A program made the position numbers and the translations under genes. Source: Thelephora terrestris (Eukaryota; Basidiomycota; Agaricomycetes; Thelephorales; Thelephoraceae). Taken from it: a stretch of DNA of 64,000 nt. The DNA lies in the NCBI GenBank assembly GCA_015956445.1, contig WIUZ02000006.1, positions 1,488,001 through 1,552,000 on the forward strand. The letters run 5' to 3'. The notes under the pieces are model-generated. The model was not told the origin of the DNA, ran no database searches, and saw only the letters and a list, made by a program, of their open reading frames with translations. Of the stretch, positions 1 to 11,700 are shown in pieces. Each line of letters opens with the position of its first letter. Within the stretch, counting starts at the first letter, position 1.

Positions 1-90
1 AACGAGATCCGGGAGCAGAACTGGTTGAATGAGGAGTTGGTGAGATCGGCCTTGGAAGTAGTACAGAGGATTCGCAGAGATATTGATTAA
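1..90 (+). CDS. 3' end of the L1 antisense accessory gene (partial)
   Basis: The frame ends at a TAA at position 90 and encodes the same C-terminal peptide as the L1 unit gene at 50444-51708 (ending ...RIRRDID). Only the tail is in the window, so nothing can be said about integrity. The gene is antisense to the LTR that contains it. Function unknown; the fuller copy suggests an acidic, coiled-coil-containing protein. Confidence 0.6.
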   Translation, partial: NEIREQNWLNEELVRSALEVVQRIRRDID

Positions 91-555
91 ATAACTCTTT
101 TGTACTATTTGGCTTCCAAGGAATCAATCTTCTATTTTGTTTATTGCGTGTGATCCATGAGTCGTAAAACATAATGGTTTTCATAAGTCCAATCCAAGGG
201 TCAGATTAATAAGCCGGTTGACTTCTGCGAGAGGTCAGCGCGCGACGCTTATTAATACATCCCTTGTTGTCGGTAGCCTGAATATCTACTAGTCGTCCAG
301 GGGCAACGGAGGGCCAGGTAGGGGGGATCTTCATGTGAAGGTCCGCCGGTACATGTTCATGTATTATACCTCGGGTCTTCTGGGGTATCTTGACTAGTAG
401 CACGTTCCACGTATTGGACTTTGAGTCGTTAAGCATAGGGCATACTGCATAATAAACAGTTTACCGCCGTGTTTAGGGCAGGGCACCAACTGACTTAGTG
501 GTGATGAGGCGTTAAATAAAGGAAATAAAAGGGGGTAAACGGCGAAATCATCACA
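1..555 (-). mobile_element. Partial L1-family giant LTR (inverted copy of 49990-50530)
   Basis: This stretch matches, in inverse orientation, the left part of the complete L1 LTR unit at 49990-52400, with only scattered base differences. The shared block stops abruptly at the TCATCACA terminus (555), the same terminus that borders the target duplication in the complete copy. It therefore marks the end of the LTR. The rest lies outside the window. The unit sits directly against transposase coding sequence starting at 556, so it inserted into the Tnp2 gene. Orientation is inferred from the complete copy, whose TATA box points the other way. Treated as a fossil LTR of retroelement origin; recent judging by similarity to its sister copy. 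Confidence 0.8.
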
Positions 556-2006
556 GGTGATACCCGGTCCCTCAAAGCCGTCATTGGAGCAAATCAATCA
601 TGCTCTCTCCCTCCTGGTTCTTGAACTCCTGGAGTTCTGGAAGGGCGTCTTCTACACACGGACCTACAAGTTCCCGAGTGGTCGACTTTTGAAAGGTGCC
701 CTTATCCCGCTCGTTTGCGACATGCTAGCCGCACGACAGGTCGCAGGGTTTGGAAGCGTCACTTCCACATTCTTCTGCACCTTCTGCTTGCTCACTATCC
801 AAGACATAGAAAATTTGGAGAAGCACACGTGGCCGGCACGCACATTCCACAGCCATCTTGAATGTGCCCTGGAGTGGAAGAACGCCCAAAGCGCACGCGA
901 TCATGAGCGGCTCTTTAGGTTACATGGGATACGCTGGTCGGCTTTACTCAAACTTCCGTACTGGAATCCCATCCTGTATACCGTCTTGGATTCAATGCAT
1001 GCAGCGTTCTTGGGACTCTTCCAAACCCATTGTCAGAAGGTTTGGAGGATTGATGTTTCCGTTGAGGGAGGTGATGGGTCTCTTCTTCGTCCCGAAAAAT
1101 CAGTCCAACGTCCATCGGATTCAGTCCTTCTCGAATGGCTGCAGCTTATCAAGGAAAACCCCAGCGACCTCCTGGAGCAACTCACTGCAGGGGATGTCCC
1201 AAAAAACATTCTCTGGCATATATGTGTTGACAACGGGCTGCGCCATGCAGGTGGAAAGCGGGCACTCGCAAAAGGGATCATTGATTGGGTACTCTGAACA
1301 CTTTACTTTGCATTCCATCACACTTACCTCCCCACAGAGATCCCAGGTTTCTCCAGATGAGATCTTTTTGCCGGAGGAGATCGAAGATGTGGAAATGGAC
1401 CAAGTCATCGCATCGGGGTCTGCCGACAATGCCCAAGACTTCCATCAGAAGGTAGCGATTGCAGAGAAGGCACTGCTTGAATCCGACAACAATCGAAATT
1501 TGGCTCGGCGAACGAAAAAGGACGTCCTTCAAGCATTGTGTCAGGACCGCCGCCTTGACGACAAAGGAGAGAAGATTGAACTGGCGTCACGACTTATCGA
1601 CTGGGTAGGTCCTGTTTCTTCAGTCATGCAAGAATAAATCTTGAATACCTACAGCGCGACATTCATCAACCTCGCAGCAGTGGTGGGCAACCGATCCGGA
1701 TATCCAGAGGCGTTCTCGGGAAGGATGTTCTGCAGCAAGTGTGGGACGATATGAGGCTAACCGAGCTTCCCTCGTGGATGAGCCCCGCACCACCAAACTG
1801 GGGAACTGCTGCTCGAGGGAAGCTGACTGCTGATCAGTGGATGGTTGTATGCACTGTGCATCTCCCCATCACTCTAATACGCATTTGGGGCAACCTCCGG
1901 GACCGTCGTTTCCACCTCCTCTGCAATTTTATGGATCTCACGTCATCTGTTCAGCTTGCGGATCAACGAGTCCTCAACGAGCGAATGATCCGCGACTCCG
2001 AGGCAC
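556..2006 (+). pseudogene. Tnp2-type (CACTA/Plavaka-like) transposase, central portion
   Basis: Reading from 557, the protein has features typical of basidiomycete Tnp2-like transposases: an IPGPSKPSLEQINH stretch, LIPLVCDMLAARQVAGF, a CxxC zinc pair (FFCTFC), then a downstream TELPSWMSPAPPNWGTAARG block followed by HLPITLIRIWG. Two GT-AG introns of about 50 bp (1289-1337 and 1605-1654) keep the frame. Two segments, one ending LAKGIIDW just before the first intron and one with TKKDVLQALC...ELASRLIDW, resemble SAP DNA-binding motifs. The role would be cut-and-paste DNA transposition in the nucleus. The left end is cut by an L1 LTR at 555 and the right end by an L2 LTR at 2007, so the gene is dead. 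The same gene resumes at 4946 and again at 28110. Confidence 0.85.
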
Positions 2007-2258
2007 TGTCAGCGTGCTGAATTTTATTCCCTTTTTGAACCATTTTTTTACACCCAACTTGCGCCCACTTTCCTTACCTATACCCCTTTCTTATCTTATC
2101 ATTTCCTTTATCACGACTCACACGTCATCAAGGAACACAGACAAGGACACTGATGATATTACACAAGGCGCACAGCGAAGACACGAGGCTATCAAACCGA
2201 CGAAGTTGAATCCGCCCGGACTCTATGGGCGAGGACTAAGGCGTACAAACCCTGGTCG

Positions 2259-4009
2259 TCAAGACCTGGTCTGCCAGTACTCCTCAGCACTGGCAACCTC
2301 CTCCTCCGTCCCCTCCGAGGCATTCTCGTCGACTTCCTCGTCGACCATCTCGACGACCCGAGCTTCCTCCAGACGATGAGCGACGGCCAACTGAACCTCG
2401 GCGCGAAGGCGGTTCCTCGCTGAATCGACCATAGTCTGATCCAGAGTCCTCTGGACTGACCAACCCTCCACTCTCTCGGTCAGTTGAGCCACCAGGCGAA
2501 CGGCCTCCGCTGCACGCTGGACCGACAAGAGCGTAAGGTCGGTTAAGCCGTTCACGTCGACGGACTCCACCGGAATCAGCTCGCCGCGATCCACGCAACA
2601 CTGTAGCATCGTCGCATCGGAATAGGACGGTGGATTCGATGTCTCCACCCTGGCGGACAACGTTGGGATTACTGGGACGCATGCGGTGCGCTGGACGAAG
2701 TGCCCCGCGATAAGGAACCCAACGACGAGCACGGATAGAACGTTGCCCACGCACCGGCGAGATCGACGGAGGCGGAATCGGAACAGCCACTTCGTTCTCC
2801 CCCGCGTACTCCAACTCGGGAGAACTGCTAACCGGATTCACGGCCGTCTCCTCAGACGTCTCGCGAACGACCTCCTCCCCGCCATCAGTATGTGCAGGTG
2901 TGCGGTACGACCCATCGGAAGCTAAGAAGAGATGTCAGTGGACAAGCCAAATATGTCAACCGACATCCCACCTATGGGAGAAGCCATCCGATCTGGTATC
3001 GACTCGTCCTCGGACTCGTCGCGGACCGCAGCCACCGAACGAGTACGGCAGTGACACAACCGCTCGCTCATCGATTCGACTCGAGCGCCCAACAAAGGCA
3101 AAGCGTCGTCCAACGTATCGACCTAGGAATGGCATGAGCTCTCTTGGACAAAGACCAGGAGAAGTCGCACCGACCTTGGTGTCGAGCTCATTCAGAGCCC
3201 TTCTATGACGGTTGAGCCGTCGGTCGACCTCGATCAGGTCTCGTTGAATGGTGTCATCCCGTTCCTTCAAGGACTCGACCAACCGATTGTGTTCTTCACG
3301 CATCGCCAGCATCTCGCTCTCAAACGTGACGCGAAGCGTATCGTTCATCAGGAGCAGCGTCTTCTTCATGTCCAACGCTTCCGAGTACATCCTACGGGCA
3401 TCATCTTTCGCTTCCTTCACCTCACGCTTCAGCCGCTCATTCTACAAGCCTGTCAGTGTTATCCCACAAGCGGGATGCACAGACCGACTCACCGCTTTCT
3501 GTTCGGTCCTCAAAAGGAACCAGAGACGGTGACCAACGGCTGCTGTAAAGTGTTGCGAACGAGTCGCTCCCGGCCACCTTCCTTCACCGTTTCCCAGATC
3601 GTAGATTCCCATCTTCAGGAGACCCCACAACGATGACGCCACCGGAGTCTCCCATGGCATACGCAACTCGGTGTCAAACGTGACCCCGCGCATAGACTCT
3701 TGCAACTTGTGGTCGATCAAGTTGTGGTACCACAGCTCGTCGTCTATGGTCAAGTAGTTGGGAGGCTTGGCTATCGTCGCCTCCAGTTGTCGAGCATCCA
3801 CTTTGGCGGCGACCGCGAAGATCTACGATGCGATGTCAGTTGTTGCCAGCAAACAGCGACACGTGACGTCGCACCTCGCGATAACTGGGGTACGCCACAT
3901 TAGCGTTCGGAAGAAAGTAGCTCTTGTTCTGTACGGAACGAGGATCCGCGGACTTGATGGTAGCGGTGCTATTCTCAGCACGGAAGACACGATCGGAGAT
4001 CATGGGCAT
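2259..4009 (-). CDS. Antisense accessory gene inside LTR L2a
   Basis: This is the counterpart of the gene at 59641-61392, with the same start peptide (MPMISDRVFRAEN), the same tail (EEYWQTRS) and the same succession of short coding blocks separated by small introns. It encodes a soluble protein of about 490 residues by analogy, with a long charged helical, probably coiled-coil, middle (blocks rich in E, K, R and L) and an acidic C-terminus. No known domain is recognised. It runs against the LTR's own TATA box, so it would need a separate promoter. Whether this copy is fully intact was not assessed base by base. Function unknown. Confidence 0.6.
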
Positions 4010-4460
4010 AATGGATGAGTAGTTGGTTGGTGGGATTGTTGACTTGGGAAGAAGGGAGTTTGATGGATCCAATGGCCGGTTCGCACTACGCTTTATTCGA
4101 CCCTCGACAGCGCTCGCGCCCTATTCGCCATTGGCTCGGCCCATCGTTTCACCGGTCCAGACTCCTCATACATTCGCCCTCGACATTCAAGCCCCACTCG
4201 GTCTTTTATTGTCCCGATCGAACGTGCTCACGCGTCGTCCTCTCATTGGTTCGTCCTTGCATGTGATATTATCCTTTGTCATTCCTTTCCCACACGATGT
4301 CATGACCCCTTTCTTATTCTCTCACGAACCCTGACCCATTAGTCATTCCCTTATCATTTCAATTCTATACTCCGGGCCGCTTACTGTTCGTGCTTACTCT
4401 CGGCCCTTCTTTGCTCCGAGTTATTATTAGATAGGGTTATCTATGTCCCGGCCACTCTCC

Positions 4461-4468
4461 TATATAAG
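4461..4468 (+). promoter_or_regulatory. TATA box of LTR L2a
   Basis: TATATAAG stands about 480 bp before the right end of the LTR, a spacing that leaves room for an R-U5 region. The inverted sister copy L2b has TATATAGG at the equivalent place (minus strand, about 59180-59187). This box sets the orientation of the LTR and shows that the accessory gene lies upstream of it, in what would be U3. Confidence 0.6.
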
Positions 4469-4945
4469 TACCAGTAGAGTAGCTGAGGACTCCCCATCTT
4501 TGATATCTCGGGAAGTCCTCTTCTCCTTGCAGCATCGGTGTAATTGCTGTAGGCCACTGAAGAGCTTATCGAGTAACTCCTTGAACCGTTCGCTCTCCTC
4601 TCTCACTCAGTCTTGACCCTTAACCGGTGTTTGAAGCGGACTCGGACACGACATCGAGTTCCGCACTGCTCTTTGGATCAAGTCATCAGTTTGAGGCGCC
4701 ATCCTCGGGCTCTTGTATCTGCCCTCAGAAGACGACAGGGATCTACCTGATAGAGGCTCGGCACTCCTGCTGTGAATTCGGACAACCTACCGGAGAACGC
4801 TCGTCCATCGTGTTTTGGACCACGTAGACTTTGGGTGGATATAGGGAAGTCGTTCCCCCTTTGCCCCATTGTTTCTTGTTGGTTGGAGTTGCGACTCACC
4901 AACAGCACTGGTACCTGAAGGGCGAAGAGTGGCCCTGACAGGCAC

Positions 4946-5066
4946 TCATGTCTCGCTATCTCAAGACAATGAAGACGCTATTCAAAGACGCTAAAATTCA
5001 ACCGATTCACCACGCGGCTCTGCATGCTGGAGATTTTCTCAGGCTTTTTGGGCCAAATCACTCAGT
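4946..5066 (+). pseudogene. Tnp2-type transposase, short middle piece
   Basis: This 120-bp island lies between the target duplications of two insertions (L2a on the left, element A on the right). It reads MSRYLKTMKTLFKDAK followed by IHHAALHAGDFLRLFGPNHSV. The HH-AL-----FLR-FGP pattern is a characteristic late block of basidiomycete Tnp2-like transposases, just before the region that carries on at 28110. It shows that one transposase gene was split by both insertions. Confidence 0.8.
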
Positions 5067-5070
5067 CCGA

Positions 5071-6189
5071 TGTCGCGACGTCGAAACTCTCAATCTCCGA
5101 TTCCTTCCTATTGGTCGTTCGACTCCATTGAGTTCCGGACTCTTCTTGGCCTCGCGACTGCCTCGAGGCAACCTTCACCCTGATCACCGGACCGCCTCTA
5201 TTGTTTCTCGGACGTTCTTCCCCGCTTCACGTCCCCTCTCGGGAACCCTGTTTCGAATCCTCGCGTTCTGCCATCTGCCACCCGCTACTCGACCTTCCGG
5301 AACTCTGATATCCCCGACGCCTCGTTCCCCTCGCCTTGCATCCTCGTTTCGACTCTCGTTCTAGCCCTTCGCCATCGCCATCTATCGTTATCAATTCCTC
5401 CCGCCATCGATCTCCGGTTATCCCATCGTTCTGTGCTCTCGTCCCCGCGAATCCTTATCGATCGGAACTTCCCGGTCGATCGATCAGTTCCATTCCCCGC
5501 ACCGTTCCGTTCTCCGGGCATTTGCCTCCATTGCTATCTTCCGCTCTCGATTTCTGTTCCCCTGCATTTTCTCCTGTATGACGCGGCTTCCTCTCGTGCC
5601 GTCGTCACCCCTTCGTCATCGTCCCTGTAGTTACTCAGCCTTCGTCATCGTTTCCCCCCCTAGTAGTTACCCCTCTTACCAAGTTCCTCTTAGTTTCGCT
5701 TTTCCGTTCCCCTTCTCTCTCACGGACTATCTCGACACTGCTTATTTAGGAGATTCATCGGTTTCCTTTATATACTGTGTCTTAGATAGCCTGGAATGCA
5801 TCGACTCAGATCCCCCAGTTCAGTTTCAGTCCGAGTTCTCCAGTTCTCCGGTTCGCTCTCCAGTTCTCAAGTCAAGTTCTCGGCTTCTCTGTGTCTTTTC
5901 TCTTGCTCCCACCAAAAGCCTGCCTCAGCTACTTTACGATTTCGCGGTGATTCTATATCGCAACTCTCAGCAACCTCGGTTCCTATCCCCCTCTGCTTTG
6001 TCTCGAATCTCGCGCTTTACTCTAGCCGTTGCGGTCTTCCCCGGCGATTCTCCAGACATCTTCGGGCATCTCTGAACAGCTCTTCTGTTCCGGTGGTCGT
6101 ACAGAACTCAACACTCAACCGGTACCCACCTCAACTGCTTGTACACTCTTTTTAGGGTATCCGACTACCCGGAGTGTTCAGTTAGTTCA
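5071..6189 (+). repeat. 5' LTR of element A
   Basis: Starts TGTCGCGACG and ends AGTTAGTTCA. The match with 26986-28105 stops sharply at both ends. A TATATA box lies at 5769-5774. The unusual length for an LTR (1.1 kb) leaves about 700 bp upstream of the TATA box, and this upstream half is open for a long stretch on the opposite strand. Confidence 0.93.
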
Positions 6190-6191
6190 CC

Positions 6192-6210
6192 TGGAACCCA
6201 CGCCGGGACC
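6192..6210 (+). promoter_or_regulatory. Primer binding site of element A
   Basis: TGGAACCCACGCCGGGAC begins two bases after the LTR end. It has the TGG start expected for pairing to a tRNA 3' CCA end. Element C has a very similar site (TGGAACCCACACCGAGAC on the minus strand near 52858-52841), so the two elements belong to one lineage. The exact tRNA was not identified. Confidence 0.7.
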
Positions 6211-6611
6211 GGTAACGTTGTGTTCTCCGAATTTCCACCATTCCTACCACTCGAGCTGAAGCTCGAGATCTTGCCGAACTTCGAGCTACTTTTGCAGAGA
6301 TCCACCAGACCTTCCGCACTCTTCAGCGGATTGAGAGAGTCGTTTTATCCTACCCACCCACCCGCGAACACAGCCTGGAGGAGGATTATCTTTCTTCTTT
6401 ATCTTCTTTAACCCCTTCCCCAGAGCCTGCTTCGCAACGCTATCTTCACTACTCTCCTTCTTTGAATCATATCTGGTCTTCTTCGCAACTCTCTTCGCAA
6501 CTCTCTGGATCTCCTGCTCGCTCTTCTACTTCTTCTCCGCTGCGGCCTTCTTCGCCGTTTTCCGATACTTCGCAACCCCTTTTTTCCCTTTTACCTTCGA
6601 TTTCTTCTCCA

Positions 6612-8777
6612 ATGCCTGACGGTTCCTCCTCCGGTGGTAATGATCACTACATGCCACTATCGCATACCAAAAGTGCCCCAGTCTTCTCCCGCGCATCAGC
6701 TCCGGCTTTCAAAGAGTTCTTCAGGAGTGTTGCCGCACTTGGAAAGCGCTGTGGTTTAGAGGACGCTGAAATGATCGATTGGGCTATTCGGTATGCCGGA
6801 GATGCCGGGGACGGTTGGGAATTCCTACCGTGCATGGCTGGCAACCCCACCTTCGACGAGTTCGAGCTCGCGGTTCGCAAGGGATATCCTGCCCTTGACG
6901 ATGCACGCCGCTACACCCATAACGAACTTACTAGACTCGTCGAACGAACTCAGAAGTCGGCAGATATGACGCGCGAAGACGTTGGAGATTACTATCGAGA
7001 GTTCCTCGCAATCTCCCAGTACTTGATCTCCAAAGGTCGGCTATCCACGCGGGAACAGGGAGCATCTTACCTTAGAGGTTTCCCGCAACCGCTTCGCGCT
7101 TCTATCCGTCGCCGCCTTGCCGCCAAGGATCTTGACGCACTTCCGGAGGATGGTTACAAGTTTGCAGCGATTCACGAAGCTGCTCTCTATGTTCTGTCTG
7201 CTGAGATAGACGATGACATCGTTTCCGCCCCTCGCGATGTCACCCAGCCACAGGGTATAGATGATTTGCTCAAACTTGTAACCAACCTCACGAACTTGGT
7301 CGCTTCGAACATCCAATCGCAGCAGCAACCGCAGAACACCTCACAGCCCCAGGCACCCCCAGTCGCTCAGTACCCTCGCGCTCCTCTCCCAGCTCCGGGA
7401 GGAGCAGTTCCAAACGTTCCCCAGTGGAACCCCCCGCGAGTGCCTGAAGGGAACGACTGTATGTTCTGCAGTGCCAAGGACCATTACGTGCGAGTGTGTC
7501 CCGTTGTCGAAGAATACCTTCGATTGGGGAAAGTCGTCCGCAACCAACAAGGGCGGCTTACTCTCCCCAACGGAAGGTATCCCCCCCGCAATACCCCCGG
7601 TCGCAACATGCGCGAACGGGTGGACAACTGCGCGACAACCGGACAACAGGACTTCAACGCCGTTTCCGCGAACTACCTAGAAGGTCCGAACGAGTACGTG
7701 TTCGAGTTCGACCTCTCTCCCGACGACCCAGCGCAGCCTACCGAAGAAGATGAGATCAACGAGCGGTTCAATATCATGAAAGCCGAGCTTGAGTCTCTTT
7801 GGGAAGCCCAAGTCCTAGCTACGCAGCAGGGTCGCCGAGAAAAGTTCGACGGAGTCGAAGTCCCCCAGAGAAAGACTGGTCCCCCTCCCTGCAAGAATCC
7901 TCCTGTTCCCCAGCCTAACGTTCACGGCCAGCGAGATCCATTTAAACCAATCAACAAAGATCCACCTCCTCATCTCGCCGGGAAACCAGGAGCTCTCGCG
8001 GGAACTTCCCAGAATCGCCCACAAGGTCCAATTAAGCCTATCGCTATGCAGCCCAAGCCATCCGCCGACGAATCTAGAACTCGCTACCACGCCGCTATCG
8101 AGGACTCAGCCAAAGCCTCCGACATTCTCGAACGAGTTCTCGATATAAAGATTCCGGTATCTGCTCGCGAAATCCTCACCGTCTCCAACGATGCCCGGAG
8201 ACAGGTGAAGGACCTTGTAACCTCTAAAAAGGTTTCGGCGAATCTACTGGAAGCAGGGACCACTGACTCTACTTATAGGATCGCGGAAACTTCCCCATTC
8301 GACGTCTATGAGTACTCGTCTCCATCTGCCGCTCCGTTCCTCCCGCTACGAGTGATCACTCTCAACCTCGCTCCAGGAGTGACACCCGAGTGTATCCTCG
8401 ACGGAGGATCGCAGATTGTGGTCATGAGACGCGACGTCTGGGAGAAGCTCCGCGTACCTATCACGGCGGACAGAGCTATGAAGATGGAGTCGGCGAACTC
8501 CGGGACGACTCTCACTCTCGGAGAAATCGAGAACTTCCCCGTGAAGATTGGACCAGTTACCGTCCATCTTCAGATCCAAGTCGTCCCTTCAGCTCCATTC
8601 GAAGTCCATCTCGGAAGGCCCTTTTTCGATGTCCTCAACTGCACTGAATACAGCCGAGCCGGCGGTGTTCACGAGATCGAAATAAAGGACCCCGAGACAG
8701 GAACTCCATATGTGTTCGCCACGCAGCCGCGCCAGCATAAGAACTCTAAGGGATCTGCGGTAAATTTTCGTATGTAG
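6612..8777 (+). CDS. Gag-protease of element A
   Basis: 6612 is the first ATG in a frame that stays open further upstream, so the true start is uncertain. The N-terminus is serine-rich. A Gag core follows (MPLSHTKSAP...EMIDWAIRYAGD). A CX2CX4HX4C zinc knuckle (CMFCSAKDHYVRVC) lies near 7459-7500. The C-terminal part carries an aspartic-protease-like block (ECILDGGSQIVVM) near 8388. The protein would form the particle and bind the element's RNA. The frame ends 17 bp before the pol ATG, which is in another frame, so the two are separate reading frames. The homologous protein in element C has the same order of parts. Confidence 0.85.
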   Translation: MPDGSSSGGNDHYMPLSHTKSAPVFSRASAPAFKEFFRSVAALGKRCGLEDAEMIDWAIRYAGDAGDGWEFLPCMAGNPTFDEFELAVRKGYPALDDARRYTHNELTRLVERTQKSADMTREDVGDYYREFLAISQYLISKGRLSTREQGASYLRGFPQPLRASIRRRLAAKDLDALPEDGYKFAAIHEAALYVLSAEIDDDIVSAPRDVTQPQGIDDLLKLVTNLTNLVASNIQSQQQPQNTSQPQAPPVAQYPRAPLPAPGGAVPNVPQWNPPRVPEGNDCMFCSAKDHYVRVCPVVEEYLRLGKVVRNQQGRLTLPNGRYPPRNTPGRNMRERVDNCATTGQQDFNAVSANYLEGPNEYVFEFDLSPDDPAQPTEEDEINERFNIMKAELESLWEAQVLATQQGRREKFDGVEVPQRKTGPPPCKNPPVPQPNVHGQRDPFKPINKDPPPHLAGKPGALAGTSQNRPQGPIKPIAMQPKPSADESRTRYHAAIEDSAKASDILERVLDIKIPVSAREILTVSNDARRQVKDLVTSKKVSANLLEAGTTDSTYRIAETSPFDVYEYSSPSAAPFLPLRVITLNLAPGVTPECILDGGSQIVVMRRDVWEKLRVPITADRAMKMESANSGTTLTLGEIENFPVKIGPVTVHLQIQVVPSAPFEVHLGRPFFDVLNCTEYSRAGGVHEIEIKDPETGTPYVFATQPRQHKNSKGSAVNFRM

Positions 8778-8794
8778 ACGGTCCTTCGAGAGAG

Positions 8795-11700
8795 ATGTCC
8801 TCCTCTCGGCAACGTTTCCACCCCCGGGAAATGTTCGCCCTCGTCGAAGTTCCGTCGCGATTACCCAGTTCTCTTAGAGCCACTTCTGGTTCATCTGCAC
8901 CCCCTTCACTTTCGTCGTCTTTCCCCCAGTTCGATTCTCCCCTTTCCCCTTCGTCGCCTGTGACTCGTTTTGAATCTATTGCTCCTTCTTCTTCGTTGTG
9001 GACCGTTGCTTCTTCTTCTTCCTCGATTTCTCCCTCCTCGTCTGCGAATGTCCTTTCCCCGGCGGAACTACCGCTACCTGTTTCTGCCTCCATTTTCTGG
9101 GACAATAGTGAGTCCCTTCTCGAGCCTACTGTACTTCCCGATAATGCATCTATTTTGAGCTCGTATTCCCCCGTTCCCTCTGCAAGTTCCTCTGAAACTC
9201 GGCATGTATTTTCACCTTCGCATGTATCCTCTTGCTTTTCTCTCCACTCACCTCAACCTGTATCTTCTCCTTCGCATGTGCCGATCTTCGTTTCTCCGGA
9301 TTCCTCTCTCCACCCCTCTCCTCTTGTATCTTCTCCTTCTCGTGTCCCGACTTTGATTCCTTCTCTCTCTCTTTCTCCGCATGTATCTTCATCTTCGCAT
9401 GTTCTGTTTCCTTTCGATTCTTCACTTCGTTCGCCTCCTGCCAGCGTTCTCCACACCTTCTTCCAGTCCCTATCCTCCTTGGATCGTCGGACCGCCTACT
9501 CCTCCTTCGCTACCCTTCGCAACGCTATTCCTCCTTCACCCACCAATCCCTACACTCCCATCCAGCTTGCAAGCCTCTGGATCTCCGAGCAGTTCACGGA
9601 GAATCCTTTTATCGAGCTGGAATGGGATGGTGTGGCTTTCCTCTACAAGAAGGTGGCGAACAAAACTAGGCCGGTCGCGACAACTCTTCCGGAGAATTTC
9701 CGAATTATTCGCCATGAGCATCCTGACCCTCTCGCTGGACTACTAGATCTTCCGGTCCACCCTCCTGACTTCCGCCCTACCGGGAGGTTCACTAGCGAGA
9801 GACGGGACAAGATGGCTATCGGAAAGGACTTACTTTGGCCCGAGGAAATCAAGCTTGCCGAGTGGATCGTGTCCAAGCACGATTCAGCCTTTGCCTGGAC
9901 AGACGACGAACGAGGATCTTTTGACCCCCAGTACTTTGCCCCCATCGAGATTCCGCATATCTCCCATATCCCTTGGGTACTTAAGCAAGGTCCGATCCCT
10001 CGCGGCATCCTTCGAGAAGTCATAAAAATCATTGAGGACAAGTGGCGGTCTGGAGTGTACGAACCCTCTTCTTCATCGTACAACAGCCGCTGGTTCTATG
10101 TCTTCAAGAAGGATGGCAAGTCTCTTCGTCTGGTTCACTCGCTCGAGCCGTTGAACGCCGTTACCGTTCGCAACGCCGCGATGCCTCCCTATACTGAGGT
10201 AGTCGCCGAGGACTTTGCTGGAAGATCGATCTACACCACTCTAGATCTCTATGTGTCTTTCGACCAGCGACAGTTACACGAGAAGTCCCGCGACATGACG
10301 ACGTTTAACACTCCTCTCGGCTCCTTCAGGCTTACGGTTCTCCCTATGGGATGGACTAACTCACCCGCAGTTCTCCAAGGTGACATCACGCACATTCTTC
10401 GCCCTGAGATTCCACATTGGACTCAGCCCTTCGCCGACGATGTTCCGATTAAAGGCCCCAAGACTTGCTACGAGTTCCCCGACGGATCCTTCGAGACGAT
10501 TGACGGAAACTCCGGTATCCGTCGATTCGTCTGGGAACATCTTGAGGCCGTTAATCGAATCATCCATCGCGTTCAGTCCTACGGCGCCACCTTCAGCGGA
10601 AAGAAAGCATTCATTGGCGTTCCGCAGGCTGACATCGTCGGACATGTGTGCACCTACGAAGGAAGAATTGCGGATCCTTCTCGAGTTCAGGCACTTCAGG
10701 ACTGGCCTATCCCGAAGAGCGTCTCCGAGGTTCGTGCGTTCCTAGGAACGTGCGGAGTCTTGCGAATCTTCATTAAGGGATATACGCTCATTGCACGGCC
10801 GCTGATTCAGCTGACTCGAAAGGACGTCCCCTTTGAGATAGGTCCCCAGCAGTTAGAGGCTTTCGAGAGACTGAAGCTAGCTGTGCTCAGTTCTCCGGCT
10901 CTACTTCCCATCGAGTATGAGTGCGATCGTCCCGTTATCTTAGCGGTCGACTCGTGCGCGAATGGAGTAGGGTATATCCTCTTTCAGCTCGGTGACAACG
11001 GAAAGCGGTATCCCAGCAGGTTTGGCTCTATCACCTTCAACGATCGTGAATCCCGCTACTCCCAGGCGAAGCTCGAGTTGTATGGCCTCTTTCGAGCCCT
11101 TCGCCACACTCAGCTATTCACGATTGGTGTTCGGAAGCTAGTCATCGAGATGGATGCCAAGTACATCAAAGGCATGATTAATAGCCCTACTCTCCACCCC
11201 AACGACGCTATCAACCGCTGGATCGCTGCTATCCTCCTCTTTGACTTCGAACTCGTTCACGTCCCCGCAGAGAGACACACTGGAGCTGACGGACTCTCCC
11301 GACGCCCCCGAGCTTCAGTAGATTCTCCTCGCGACGACGGTGAAGAGCTCGAAGATTGGATTGATGAGAACGCTGGCTTTTTCATTGGACTCCATTCCCC
11401 CTTTTCTTCTACTGACCCTTTGCTTCCTCTCATTCGTTCTCATGTGGCGAAAAAGCATGTATTTTCCTTCGGCTCTCCTTCGGTTTCTTCCTCCTCTGTT
11501 TTCTCCTCTTCTTCCGTTTCTCCTCCTCCTCCGCCCCCTCTTTCCCCGGAGATTCCCAGATCTCCAAAGGCTATCCTTCGCGACAAGAAGACTTCCCTCA
11601 TTCGGCAGTTCCTCGCCAATCCCCAGCGTCCTCCAGCCCTCTCTGATGAGCAGTACCGGCTCTTCATTCGACAGGCTACGAAGTTCTTCTTGTTCAAAGG

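Larger units (their letters stand above)
2007..4940 (+). mobile_element. L2 giant solo-LTR-like unit, copy a
   Basis: The unit begins TGTCAGCGTG and ends GGCCCTGACA, giving the TG...CA ends of an LTR with a short TGTCAG/CTGACA inverted repeat. It is flanked by the 5-bp duplication GGCAC (2002-2006 and 4941-4945). The whole 2.9-kb body recurs inverted at 58708-61643. I see no direct repeat between its two halves, so it behaves as one LTR rather than a complete LTR element. A TATA box at 4461-4468 reads rightward and defines the LTR as plus-oriented. An intron-containing gene lies antisense upstream of it. It interrupts the Tnp2 transposase gene. Confidence 0.85.

Noticed and set aside
4629-4827. 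Small gene in the downstream part of L2a
   Set aside because: The frame opens with GTG, has no ATG, and corresponds to LTR sequence. Without an ATG or domain it is not supported.
2007-4940. L2 unit as a complete LTR retroelement
   Set aside because: No direct repeat exists between its two ends and there is no gag or pol. It is better read as a single large LTR.
9150-9456. Antisense frames over the start of pol in element A
   Set aside because: They mirror the serine/proline-rich low-complexity leader of pol and have biased composition, so they are shadows.
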